From Candidatus Nitrohelix vancouverensis (GTDB taxonomy: Bacteria; Nitrospinota; Nitrospinia; Nitrospinales; VA-1): DNA of 64,000 nt. Where the stretch lies: NCBI GenBank assembly GCA_015698305.1, contig CP048620.1, forward strand, positions 1,762,557-1,826,556. Direction: 5' to 3'. The notes under the pieces were generated by a model. The model saw nothing but the letters and a program-made list of their open reading frames with translations. It had not been told where the DNA came from and did no database searches. This document shows, piece by piece, positions 19,157 through 26,240 of this stretch. Both the position numbers and the translations under genes were made by a program. Each line of letters begins with the position of its first letter. Within the stretch, counting starts at the first letter, position 1.

Positions 19157-19411
19157 TTAAATGTCTCCCTCTTCCTCAGCTTTTTCCATGAGATGGCTAA
19201 ATATAAAATGGGTGGTTTGATTCTCTATGCAGAGTTCAGGCGGTACTTCATCCCTGCATCCAAACTCTTTGTAAAGCAAACAATCTTCACAACAGGCCCC
19301 CTGATTAGGCCCGTAGAATTCAGGCGCGAATAATTTGAACCATAGTTTTTTATTGATGCCGCGCGCTAATTTTTTCATCATCTTGTTTAAATACTTCTGG
19401 TCTTTATTCAT
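19157..19411 (-). CDS. 84-aa Cys-motif protein of the island backbone, unknown
   Basis: I choose ATG 19411 because AAGGAG lies just upstream; the longer in-frame start would overlap the rep gene. The protein has a basic N-terminal half (KYLNKMMKKLARGINKKLWF) and then a cysteine cluster CCEDC-x6-C-x9-C that could bind zinc or an iron-sulfur cluster. No family is recognised. Its place between the replication protein and the excisionase suggests a role in replication or excision control. Confidence 0.65.
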   Translation of the reverse strand: MNKDQKYLNKMMKKLARGINKKLWFKLFAPEFYGPNQGACCEDCLLYKEFGCRDEVPPELCIENQTTHFIFSHLMEKAEEEGDI

Positions 19412-19427
19412 GAAAATCTCCTTAGAG

Positions 19428-20264
19428 TTAAAAAGGAATGTCCTCATCAGGCGCTTGTTCTCCTGAATCAAACCATTGGTTGATACCGTTTAGAAAAGTC
19501 TGGCGAATCATTTGTTTCATGGTGTCCGCTTTGAACTGTTCCAGAGGCTTGCGGAACTCCCGACGGGTGTTTCTCAGAAGCATTTGCAAACCGCCGGCAG
19601 AGGAAATATTTTGATCGTCTTCAAAATCGTAGAATTCCAGGCGGTCGAAATAGGAAACGAGGCTGGCAGGGGATTGCGCCAACTCGTTCAGACTCAGGCC
19701 GGGACGTTTAATCATGATCTCGAAGCGGGTGAGTTCTTTTTCAGAATCGACAATCGTTTGTTCCCATTCCGTCAATTCCCGGTCCTGTTTCAATCGGGCC
19801 TTCAGTTCTTTTGTTTTGGAATAAATACGGACTTTGGGATTACTGCCCATGTAGATTGAGCTTTTGAAAATATTCAGGCTGTCCCGCCGTAGCCCCTTGA
19901 TGAACAGGCGAGCTTGCACAACGTCGAGGGGAAGGTTTTCGATATCGGCTTTAACGTCTATACGGCTTATGTGAAAACGATTGAGGCCTATGTCATGGTT
20001 GTGAGGGAAATAGTTCTGTAGCGCGCTTAAGAGAGCGTTGAACGAGGGGAAATGCTTGGGGCTGAAATCTATCTTGGTATAAGCAATCCGGCTATTGCCT
20101 TCCGGGCCGAATTTGTGAGGGTGCCACATGATTTGGCAGTGACCCAGATCACAGAAGTATCTATATAATTTATCCCGTCCAGATACATAGACAGAGCCAA
20201 TTTCTTCGAGCAGTTGCGAGTCGATAGACTCATAGATAGTTAAATTTAATTTATCCAAACCCAT
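19428..20264 (-). CDS. Replication initiation protein, Rep_trans/phage gpII-like
   Basis: The 278-aa protein resembles replication initiators of filamentous-phage and small-plasmid type: a beta-strand/His segment around LNRFHISRIDVKAD, then PKVRIYSKTKELKARLKQD and LTRFEIMIKRPGLSLNEL. The pattern (R-I-Y-x-K followed by T-R-F-E-x-x-x-K-R) is characteristic of Rep_trans-like rolling-circle initiators. It would nick an origin on the excised circle. A 27-bp inverted repeat lies 25 bp upstream of its ATG (20,290-20,316). It is the first gene of the int operon. Family assignment rests on motif resemblance only. Confidence 0.6.
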   Translation of the reverse strand: MGLDKLNLTIYESIDSQLLEEIGSVYVSGRDKLYRYFCDLGHCQIMWHPHKFGPEGNSRIAYTKIDFSPKHFPSFNALLSALQNYFPHNHDIGLNRFHISRIDVKADIENLPLDVVQARLFIKGLRRDSLNIFKSSIYMGSNPKVRIYSKTKELKARLKQDRELTEWEQTIVDSEKELTRFEIMIKRPGLSLNELAQSPASLVSYFDRLEFYDFEDDQNISSAGGLQMLLRNTRREFRKPLEQFKADTMKQMIRQTFLNGINQWFDSGEQAPDEDIPF

Positions 20265-20289
20265 GCTAACTTTTCCTTACTGTACGTTT

Positions 20290-20316
20290 AGGTCGGTTAT
20301 TACCCTATACCGACCT
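20290..20316. repeat. Inverted repeat upstream of rep: candidate origin or operator
   Basis: AGGTCGGT (20290-20297) and ACCGACCT (20309-20316) flank an 11-base A/T-rich loop. G+C-rich self-complementary blocks (GCGCGC and GGCCCGCCGGGCC, about 20,331-20,362) follow. A stem-loop plus G+C-rich hairpins beside a rolling-circle-type rep gene is what a double-strand origin looks like; an operator for rep autoregulation is the alternative. Confidence 0.4.
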
Positions 20317-20372
20317 CCGGGGCCATCAGCGCGCTTGCGCGCGCCTTAAGGCCCGCCGGGCCGATGAGAAAT

Positions 20373-20405
20373 AAAAAAAGCCACTGACGAAAACTCGTCA
20401 ATGGC
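20373..20405 (-). terminator. Rho-independent terminator of the CBASS/235-aa unit
   Basis: On the minus strand an 11-bp stem GCCATTGACGA/TCGTCAGTGGC with a four-base loop is followed by seven T. It separates the CBASS-235-aa transcript from the rep-int transcript. Confidence 0.85.
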
Positions 20406-20465
20406 GACAGTATGGAGAATGGGTCGAATTATTTTTAGGACATGAAATTACATTTTTGTGTCCCC

Positions 20466-21173
20466 CTAAGATTTCTTTGTAGGCTGGTCCCTTTTTCGAA
20501 GTTTCAGACGTTTGATTTCTGTGTAGAGAGAGCCGGGATCATCACTCCCGTAGATACCTAGTGATTTAATATAATCAAACAATTCACTATTCTTGAGATT
20601 CTTTAAGCCCAGTTCCCAGCCAAGCACAAGGACGCAGGTCAGTTGCACATTCCGCTTTGACGAAACCAAGGCATCTTTGCTAAGAGCCTTGGACAGTTTT
20701 TTGAGATATGCCAAATCACCAGACATTTGTGCTTTGCGAATTTCTTTGGCAGACCATTCTGCGGTAATCAGGGACTTGTCTATTTGAATTAATTTTAGAA
20801 TGGAATCACGGTCTCCATTTTTTGCCTTACTAAAAAGAACGTCCATTCGTTGCCCGTGGATGGCAGGGCAGAGTAAATAGGCGAGTAGTGTGAAAATGTT
20901 TAAAAAGTCATCGATACTCATATCCTGAGCAATTTTCTGAGAGATTTTCTCTTTCCCAACAGGATCATTTTTATAAATATCGAGCAACTCTTTACTTAAG
21001 GAATGAACGTCATGATCGCCTTTCGAATGAGTAGAATGTTTGTCTGTAAAGTGGGCGGTAGGAAATTGAAGAATTACAGGCGAAATATATTGAGCTAATT
21101 GAGACTCATATTTTAAAAACCATTCTGGACAATTCTCAGCCTGATATTTGCTCAACAGGGGTTCTTCAAGCAT
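20466..21173 (-). CDS. 235-aa island backbone protein, unknown
   Basis: ATG 21173 is preceded by AAGGTGG at the right distance, and the truncated relative at 25,409-25,828 has the same ATG behind AAGGGGGG. The protein is soluble and mainly helical, with an acidic N-terminal third (HDVHSLSKELLDIYKNDP), a hydrophobic central segment (FLNIFTLLAYLLCPAIHGQR), and a basic C terminus (EIKRLKLRKRDQPTKK). No known domain is recognised. It lies 116 bp downstream of the HNH-SAVED effector gene on the same strand. Because a relative also occurs in the neighbouring CBASS-less island, it is more likely part of the element backbone than a CBASS component. Confidence 0.6.
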   Translation of the reverse strand: MLEEPLLSKYQAENCPEWFLKYESQLAQYISPVILQFPTAHFTDKHSTHSKGDHDVHSLSKELLDIYKNDPVGKEKISQKIAQDMSIDDFLNIFTLLAYLLCPAIHGQRMDVLFSKAKNGDRDSILKLIQIDKSLITAEWSAKEIRKAQMSGDLAYLKKLSKALSKDALVSSKRNVQLTCVLVLGWELGLKNLKNSELFDYIKSLGIYGSDDPGSLYTEIKRLKLRKRDQPTKKS

Positions 21174-21289
21174 TAACGATCCACCTTCATGAATCTTGAA
21201 TGCGTCGCATAGCAAAAGTATGTTGAGCAAAAGACTGTGTAGTCCATAAGGGATAGGTATCATTTTAAAACTAGTAAGGTTCCTTTGGA

Positions 21290-22405
21290 TTAAAAAACAA
21301 ACGAAAAACCATTTGTTTTATGATTTTGATCATAAATTTTCATTTCCAGATCAGCTTTGGGCATCCATATACGACCGATTTCTACTGCAACTGAACAGGG
21401 AACGGCTGGGAACAAATGTATCTCATCATTTTGTTCATGGTACGCTTTGATTTCATTTAATAGCTTCCGAAATGTTTCTCGAAACATTTTTAATTGTTCT
21501 CTACTTTTTAGAAAATCATTATAAGGAGATTCAATGGTAAGAGTCCAGATGGACACGTCATCACCCAAAACAGAAATTATGCGGGAATTGTCGATTGTCG
21601 CACTTAAGGACATATTAAGAGCCACCTTGTTCTTTTTGAATTTGGGTTTGTTCAAAATAAATTGAAATTCTTCCGGATGAGGTTGCCATTTCCAATCGGG
21701 AGGCTCCCGATGCAGTTGAAACACATCGGCAGCAGGTATATCTGAAAGCAAACGACCCATTTCTATTAATAAAGGCTGGGGGGCAAGTGCAAACACAGAA
21801 AGGTGTCTTATTTCACCCGTTGTGAATCTGGGTTTTATTTTTTCTGTGACCTGCCTTTTCAGGTTCTCCCGTTCTATTTCCCAAAAGCCTTCTTCGTGAT
21901 CCTGAAATGAACTGTTTTTCATGCCAAGTTCAAAAGGGGAAGAATCTGCAGGATAGTGATGAGGAAGCATTGCTTGAGCGGTGTTTTTCCAACTTAAAGG
22001 TGCTTGATGCTGACCAATATTCGCCCCATATATAAGCAAATGACTTTCTTTTTCCTCATTGAGAGAAGTTACTAGCTCTATCCGGCTCTCATGCCTGCTC
22101 TTCATATTCTGAAGACGCTCAACAGAATGTTCTTCGACAGCCTCTTTATCAATCAATCTATGATGCTGGTCACACATCAGCATAAGGTTGGAAATATCCG
22201 CTTTTAGTTTCTCAGACAATTCAGGATGTCCTCTTGGTCCATCAGGTTTGTCCGCAATGATGTGTGCAATATAGGCAACATTAAACTCAGATTTGGTAAG
22301 AGAATCTAACCAAAGAGGTATATTACAACCTTCATATTGGCATCGTCCAGCCGCCCTACCCCAAAGCCGAACTTTTATTTTTTCAGGAATATAAGAAACA
22401 GACAT
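21290..22405 (-). CDS. cap5: CBASS effector: HNH endonuclease-SAVED fusion (Cap5)
   Basis: Residues 10-115 form an HNH nuclease. The zinc ligands are Cys22 and Cys27 (RCQYEGC), Cys78 and His81/82 (CDQHH). The catalytic histidine is His48 in AYIAHIIAD, with Asn73 in SNLMLMC. Residues from about 150 to 371 form a SAVED domain, recognised by IRHLSVFALAPQPLLIEMGRL followed by the VFQLHREPPDW strand. Cap5 proteins are activated by a cyclic di- or trinucleotide bound to SAVED, oligomerise, and degrade double-stranded DNA, killing the infected cell. Here the cyclase is encoded two genes upstream in the same operon. All motif residues look intact. Confidence 0.92.
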   Translation of the reverse strand: MSVSYIPEKIKVRLWGRAAGRCQYEGCNIPLWLDSLTKSEFNVAYIAHIIADKPDGPRGHPELSEKLKADISNLMLMCDQHHRLIDKEAVEEHSVERLQNMKSRHESRIELVTSLNEEKESHLLIYGANIGQHQAPLSWKNTAQAMLPHHYPADSSPFELGMKNSSFQDHEEGFWEIERENLKRQVTEKIKPRFTTGEIRHLSVFALAPQPLLIEMGRLLSDIPAADVFQLHREPPDWKWQPHPEEFQFILNKPKFKKNKVALNMSLSATIDNSRIISVLGDDVSIWTLTIESPYNDFLKSREQLKMFRETFRKLLNEIKAYHEQNDEIHLFPAVPCSVAVEIGRIWMPKADLEMKIYDQNHKTNGFSFVF

Positions 22406-22429
22406 AGGTGCTTTTTGTATTCAAAAATT

Positions 22430-23218
22430 TTAGGAAGCTTTCTTTTGGCGGTGGACCCTAGAGACTCCCTTTTTGACCATCATTTTCTTCTTTTTAGAAA
22501 ATTTATCGATCACCCTTAGCATTTTTTTACTTTTTAAACATTCAGGCAAACTTTCTTTATTATTGTACAAAAGCTTAATAATATCCAAAAAATCAAAAAA
22601 AAATCCTTCTTGGCTTCTATGCTTCTTTATTTGCAAAAGAACAGGCCCATGGCATTTTCGAAGTTGTAAATCACTTCCACATGGACAATTAAGATGTCCC
22701 CTGTAATTTCCCTCCACAAGAACTTTTATTAAACAAAGGGCTTTTAGGTCTGTATCAACATCTAGAATATCCCTGTACTGTTCTAATACTCCAGCTACTC
22801 CATGAGAACGTTCCCCAAAGGGCATATCTCCATTTTTTTCCCAGCAACAAAATGAGTACAAGTATGGAACAACAAATTTTTCAACAAACCCAACCAGAGA
22901 TTTGTCCTTAGAGAACTTCAATCGAACTTCCAAAGGAGCGGCCAAACAAAGAAAATCATCCTGAATTTTATGAAAATCCTTTGGAATTCGATTGAGTAAT
23001 TCACGTACTTTTGGGGGAGATTCTGGATAGTCCTCAGGAATGACAATTTCAATCTCGAAGCAATCCTTTATTGAATTCCCACCAATTTCCACATAAAATC
23101 CTAAAGGACCACGAATGGCAAATGGATTTTCCTTTTGAGAAATTAAACTAAGATTTTTATAAATCTTTTTGAGATCAGCAAACTGTTCTTCCACAAGGGA
23201 TCTCAAATCATCTTTCAT
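22430..23218 (-). CDS. CBASS-associated E2-like protein with SEC-C zinc motif
   Basis: The N-terminal half (about 1-125) is an E2 ubiquitin-conjugating-like fold: FEIEIVIPEDYPESPPKVRE carries the E2 proline signature, and Cys91 in DDFLCLAAP sits where the catalytic cysteine is expected. Residues 178-190 (CPC-x8-CH) form a SEC-C-like zinc motif. The tail is strongly basic. In type II CBASS, E2 domains conjugate the C terminus of the CD-NTase to targets and prime it. This operon has no E1 or JAB gene, matching the short, E2-only class. The ATG overlaps the CD-NTase stop by 11 bp. Confidence 0.82.
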   Translation of the reverse strand: MKDDLRSLVEEQFADLKKIYKNLSLISQKENPFAIRGPLGFYVEIGGNSIKDCFEIEIVIPEDYPESPPKVRELLNRIPKDFHKIQDDFLCLAAPLEVRLKFSKDKSLVGFVEKFVVPYLYSFCCWEKNGDMPFGERSHGVAGVLEQYRDILDVDTDLKALCLIKVLVEGNYRGHLNCPCGSDLQLRKCHGPVLLQIKKHRSQEGFFFDFLDIIKLLYNNKESLPECLKSKKMLRVIDKFSKKKKMMVKKGVSRVHRQKKAS

Positions 23219-24452
23219 TTAAACCCCATGGCTGACTTGGATTCTTGATTTCAATCCGTGGATGATCGTCATCTGCCCCTGACGTTACATTTGAAGCTGA
23301 AGCTACTAACAAACCTTTTGAAGCCTTTTGCACAAGGTCTTTTCCTAATATGGGCTGGAGGGCTTCGCATACGTCTTCCAATTCATACTGATCTAATATT
23401 TCGATCAAATCTTCTTGAACCCAAGCCACCCACCGGAAAAATGCTTTTGCTTTTCTGTGGTTATTTTCATGCCATCGATCAGCAAAATTTTCATTGGGAT
23501 TTACAGGATTGGGGATATACCATTCCTCATCAGATTTCCTGTTGATAACACTTTTCCCGGCATACGACTCTTTAAACTCATACCAACCTGGGTTGACAAG
23601 TTTGGAATGTTCCAATAATTGGCCAACAATACCTTTCAATGCTGACAGAATATCTGGTTCCTGATTATAAAGTTCAGCGGAAAGGGTCGTAATAATCATT
23701 GAAATGGGTTTGTCTTCTTCAAGATCATGCTCTGAAAACCGTTGGTCCCGATGGCGTTTTAATATTTGAATTGCTCCTTGAAGGGGAGTTTTTACCAACT
23801 GATCAGGAACCTTGTCTACTTGAGCAAATACTGACTTATTTTCCATAAAAATACGGTTTTTTTCAGAGAATTGGATCAATTCAAAAGTAGGTCGATTTTT
23901 CTCATCGAACCAATCAGCGTAGCCGTTCGGGTCGCTTGTAGACCACTCATAAGAACCAGCATCCTTCTTATCTGTTATTGCTATAGCGTTACACGATAGA
24001 TATTGTTGGTCTGGTTCTGGCACAGATGGAAGAACATCCAAATGGAAGCCAACTCCATCCTCTTCGGAATAATTCAACGTCCAGCATCTACGACCCTCCT
24101 CATCTAGCATATCTTTATAGGTTTCGTGTTCTTTTAGACGTGATCCTGCCGATAATTTGATTTCGCCAGGAGTCGTTTGTCTTTTATTCGTTTGAAGTTC
24201 ACAAACTAAATCGATATCATAATCTGATTCCTTGCCTTCTTTTAATGGCCTTATAACAGTGCCTAGTCGAAACGAACCTTGTGGATAAATATGTGGGACA
24301 TCTTGCGGGTTTCTGTAGGTTCCTTTCTCAAGCCAGTTTCCTACAGCGGTATATCTATCAACCGCTTGCTGATATTTGCTTGGTGAAATGTCTAATTCTC
24401 TTTGAATATTTTTAAATAGTTGGTTGTGATCAGTTTGAAGTTCCGTTGTCAT
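23208..24452 (-). CDS. CD-NTase (CBASS cyclic oligonucleotide synthase)
   Basis: The 414-aa nucleotidyltransferase has the family core YPQGSFRLGTVIRP (GS at 59-60), the metal-binding acid pair in SDYDIDLV (Asp79 and Asp81), and the third acid in GFHLDVLP (Asp139). A helical OAS1/CD-NTase C-terminal domain follows. On phage infection it should make a cyclic di- or trinucleotide that activates the HNH-SAVED nuclease. It is the first gene of the operon, preceded by an AAAGGA motif and, 72 bp upstream, by a terminator hairpin containing a leader ORF. The C terminus ends LNER; the terminal residues matter in E2-linked CBASS but their use here is unknown. Clade not assigned. Confidence 0.92.
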   Translation of the reverse strand: MTTELQTDHNQLFKNIQRELDISPSKYQQAVDRYTAVGNWLEKGTYRNPQDVPHIYPQGSFRLGTVIRPLKEGKESDYDIDLVCELQTNKRQTTPGEIKLSAGSRLKEHETYKDMLDEEGRRCWTLNYSEEDGVGFHLDVLPSVPEPDQQYLSCNAIAITDKKDAGSYEWSTSDPNGYADWFDEKNRPTFELIQFSEKNRIFMENKSVFAQVDKVPDQLVKTPLQGAIQILKRHRDQRFSEHDLEEDKPISMIITTLSAELYNQEPDILSALKGIVGQLLEHSKLVNPGWYEFKESYAGKSVINRKSDEEWYIPNPVNPNENFADRWHENNHRKAKAFFRWVAWVQEDLIEILDQYELEDVCEALQPILGKDLVQKASKGLLVASASNVTSGADDDHPRIEIKNPSQPWGLNER

Positions 24453-24524
24453 AAAAATTCTTTTCCTTTAACTTTAAGAGGCGCGTTTCTTTCCACCTAC
24501 AATTTTTATTTTTTTTGTACGCAT

Positions 24525-24561
24525 AAAAAAGGCCGCACTACTTCCAAAGAAATAGACGGCC
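24525..24561 (-). terminator. Terminator hairpin upstream of the CBASS operon (possible attenuator)
   Basis: On the minus strand GGCCG-T-CTATTTC, loop TTTG, GAAGTAG-TG-CGGCC is followed by TTTTTT (24530-24525). The CD-NTase ATG lies about 72 bp downstream with no evident promoter between, so the hairpin may sit in the operon leader and control read-through. Confidence 0.65.
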
Positions 24562-24579
24562 GTACGTTATTTTATTCAT
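24538..24579 (-). CDS. Candidate 13-aa leader peptide of the CBASS operon
   Basis: AGGAG, six bases, then ATG opens a frame encoding MNKITYGRLFLWK and a TAG stop. Codons 7 through the stop coincide with the arms and loop of the terminator hairpin, so a ribosome on this ORF would prevent hairpin formation. The layout is that of a translation-dependent attenuator. It is unproven and short enough to arise by chance. Confidence 0.4.
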   Translation of the reverse strand: MNKITYGRLFLWK

Positions 24580-24603
24580 AGAGGACTCCTGTTTTAGTTT
24601 TTA

Positions 24604-24632
24604 TTGACACAGGACGTCCGTTTTACTATTAT
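24604..24632 (+). promoter_or_regulatory. Near-consensus sigma70 promoter, divergent from CBASS
   Basis: TTGACA at 24604-24609 and TATTAT at 24627-24632 with exactly 17 bp between predict a start near 24639. The perfect palindrome GGACGTCC (24612-24619) lies in the spacer, and ACGGAC (24651-24656) inverts GTCCGT, so the region may be operator-controlled. Confidence 0.65.
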
Positions 24633-24638
24633 CTGCGT

Positions 24639-24714
24639 GTCTATAGGAGGACGGACATCCAAGTTTTTTACCGGTCTCCACGAAAGCGGCGAGCGCCAAC
24701 TCGCCGCTTTTTTT
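24639..24714 (+). ncRNA. Candidate small RNA of about 75 nt
   Basis: Between the consensus promoter and a strong terminator there is room only for a short RNA, and no convincing protein frame with a ribosome site and start codon. The 5' part contains GGAGGACGGAC; the 3' part is the terminator stem. It is transcribed away from, and possibly antisense to the far leader of, the CBASS operon. It could be an element copy-control RNA or a defence-associated RNA; no known family is recognised. Confidence 0.45.
24683..24714 (+). terminator. Strong Rho-independent terminator of the candidate small RNA
   Basis: An 11-bp perfect stem AAAGCGGCGAG/CTCGCCGCTTT with loop CGCCAA is followed by seven T on the plus strand. 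Confidence 0.85.
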
Positions 24715-25146
24715 CCGGTGTTTGAAATAGTTTCTATACTCGTTTACTGCATGCTCACTTCAAATTACCCCAATCCCTCTTTACTGAATGTAATTTAGGT
24801 ATTTCCAATATTCTGAAAAGATACAAGATATTGGGGGTCGAATTAGGATAATATCGACATGTGGTGTTGTCAAGTTCCTCTGTCCAATATTTTTCGAGAA
24901 AAGTATAATTTCTTGAAAAATAAAGAGTTATTTGTCTCATTTTTTGATTTTTTTCAATCATTTCCTGCTAAATTCCTCATTCCTTTGAAGGTTGGTTATA
25001 TTTGACGTTGCCTTCAATTGGTATTCCGGTCTCATCATTGGTTAGTCGATGCAATCATGTATGGAAATGGACCCTTATTGTTTTATAATGTCGGCAACTC
25101 CGAAGTTGTCAGCAAAATAGTTAATCAATGGATCAGTGGAATTGAG
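24715..25146. other. Gene-free, A+T-rich right part of island 1
   Basis: I see no supported gene here. Short open frames on both strands lack ribosome sites and family resemblance. A small hairpin CAACT-CCGA-AGTTG lies near 25,095. Confidence 0.5.
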
Positions 25147-25254
25147 ACTGTAGCCAAATTGTAGCCAAGGTCCTCAGAAAGGGCCGAAAACGAGGGTAAA
25201 ATACAGAATTTAGGTTGTGCTGGAAGGAAATTGATAGCGGCGCAAAAGACCCCG
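25147..25254 (+). repeat. Conserved 108-bp island right end, copy 1
   Basis: This block is a near-identical direct repeat of 27,960-28,067. It starts with paired TGTAGCCAA motifs (25,149 and 25,160, 11 bp apart) and ends in CGCAAAAGACCCC. In both copies it is followed by an AGCCTCTT/AAGAGGCT terminator and then an att sequence. It is probably the integrase arm region and right terminus of this element family. Confidence 0.8.
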
Positions 25255-25290
25255 TTTCGATTGAAAATTAAAGTTAAACTGAATGCCATG

Positions 25291-25317
25291 AGCCTCTTTT
25301 TTTGAAGAGGCTTTTTT
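25291..25317 (+). terminator. Terminator at island 1 right end
   Basis: Stem AGCCTCTT/AAGAGGCT followed by six T, 12 bp before attR. The same hairpin occurs at 28,103-28,130. Confidence 0.7.
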
Positions 25318-25328
25318 CATTGGCGTCA

Positions 25329-25371
<43 letters not shown>

Positions 25372-25378
25372 CCAGCGT

Positions 25379-25423
25379 GCCGCTGGACCCGGTGTTTATT
25401 CGCCGAGTTCAGCGGCTTTTTTT
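25379..25423 (+). terminator. Original tRNA-Ala terminator, displaced
   Basis: GCCGCTG (25379-25385) pairs with CAGCGGC (25410-25416), followed by seven T. It follows the attR fragment directly and probably ended the tRNA transcript before integration. Confidence 0.65.
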
Positions 25424-25828
25424 ATTGGTTTTGTCAATCTGTATCAATTTTAGAATGGAATCGCGATTCCCATTTTTTGCTTGGATAAATAGAACGTCCA
25501 TGCGCTGTCCATGAATGGCAGGGCAAAGCAAATAGGTGAGTAGTGTGAAAAAGTTTAAAAAGTGATCGATACTCATATCCTGAGCAATTTTCTGAGAGAT
25601 TTTCTCTTTCTCAACAGGATCATTTTTATAGATATCGAGCAACTCTTTGCTCAAGGAATGAACATCATTATCGTCTCTGGGATGAGTAGAATGTTTGTCT
25701 GCAAGGTGGGCACTAGGGAATTGGATAATTTTCTTTGAGTTATCTTGATCTAATTGGGAGTTATAATTTAAAATCCATGAAGGATAGCCCGCTTCATGAT
25801 AACTGTTCAGCATGGAGTCACCAAGCAT
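25409..25828 (-). pseudogene. Truncated relative of the 235-aa island protein
   Basis: From ATG 25828 (behind AAGGGGGG) the product matches the N-terminal half of the island 1 protein: shared segments include DVHSLSKELLDIYKNDP and AQDMSID, and LCPAIHGQRMDVLF. Nucleotide similarity is high from about 25,432 rightward and stops abruptly there. After ILKLIQIDK the frame runs into the displaced tRNA terminator and ends in unrelated codons (TNKKSR). The 3' half was therefore deleted at a junction near 25,430. Confidence 0.85.
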
Positions 25829-25876
25829 TAACGACCCCCCTTCATGAATCTTTAATACGGTGCATAGAGTTACCAC

Positions 25877-26237
25877 ATTATTAATGAATTGTTTAATTTC
25901 GTTTGAAAGTTGTGTGGATTTGGAGGAAATGCTTCATAAATAATACTGCGCTATAAACTAGCGTGTGTGTAAGGGAATATCTTTAACTATAATTTTATAA
26001 TGCATTTTGAAAAAATAAAAAATACATAAAATAAGATTTAATTTGCTTATGCAGGGGTAAATATTTTAGATATCTTATTTTGTTGTGAATTTAAATCAGA
26101 ACCCAAAAAATATTTTATGTTTGCATTTATATACTGGCAGCTAATTCAATAGATTTCTTGTTATATTAGATGAAATATAGCGAGCTTTATTTAATTCAAT
26201 CAGTTCATAATAAAATAAATGCCAATGGATCGGAAAT
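25877..26237. other. A+T-rich intergenic region of island 2
   Basis: No supported gene. It lies between the pseudogene and the divergent DUF262 gene and must hold the DUF262 promoter, but many A+T-rich hexamers make a specific assignment arbitrary. Confidence 0.5.
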
Positions 26238-26240
26238 GTG

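Noticed and set aside
20466-21173. 235-aa protein as a fourth CBASS component
   Set aside because: A close relative stands in the neighbouring island that has no CBASS genes, so a backbone role fits better.
24604-24714. Retron or toxin-antitoxin RNA identity of the candidate small RNA
   Set aside because: There is no reverse transcriptase gene and no repeat-type antitoxin RNA or partner toxin next to it.
24604-24798. 64-codon plus-strand frame over the candidate small RNA
   Set aside because: It needs a TTG that is the -35 box itself, and it runs through the terminator; no ribosome site.
24755-24961. 68-codon minus-strand frame near the island 1 right end
   Set aside because: A+T-rich, no ribosome site and no protein-like pattern.
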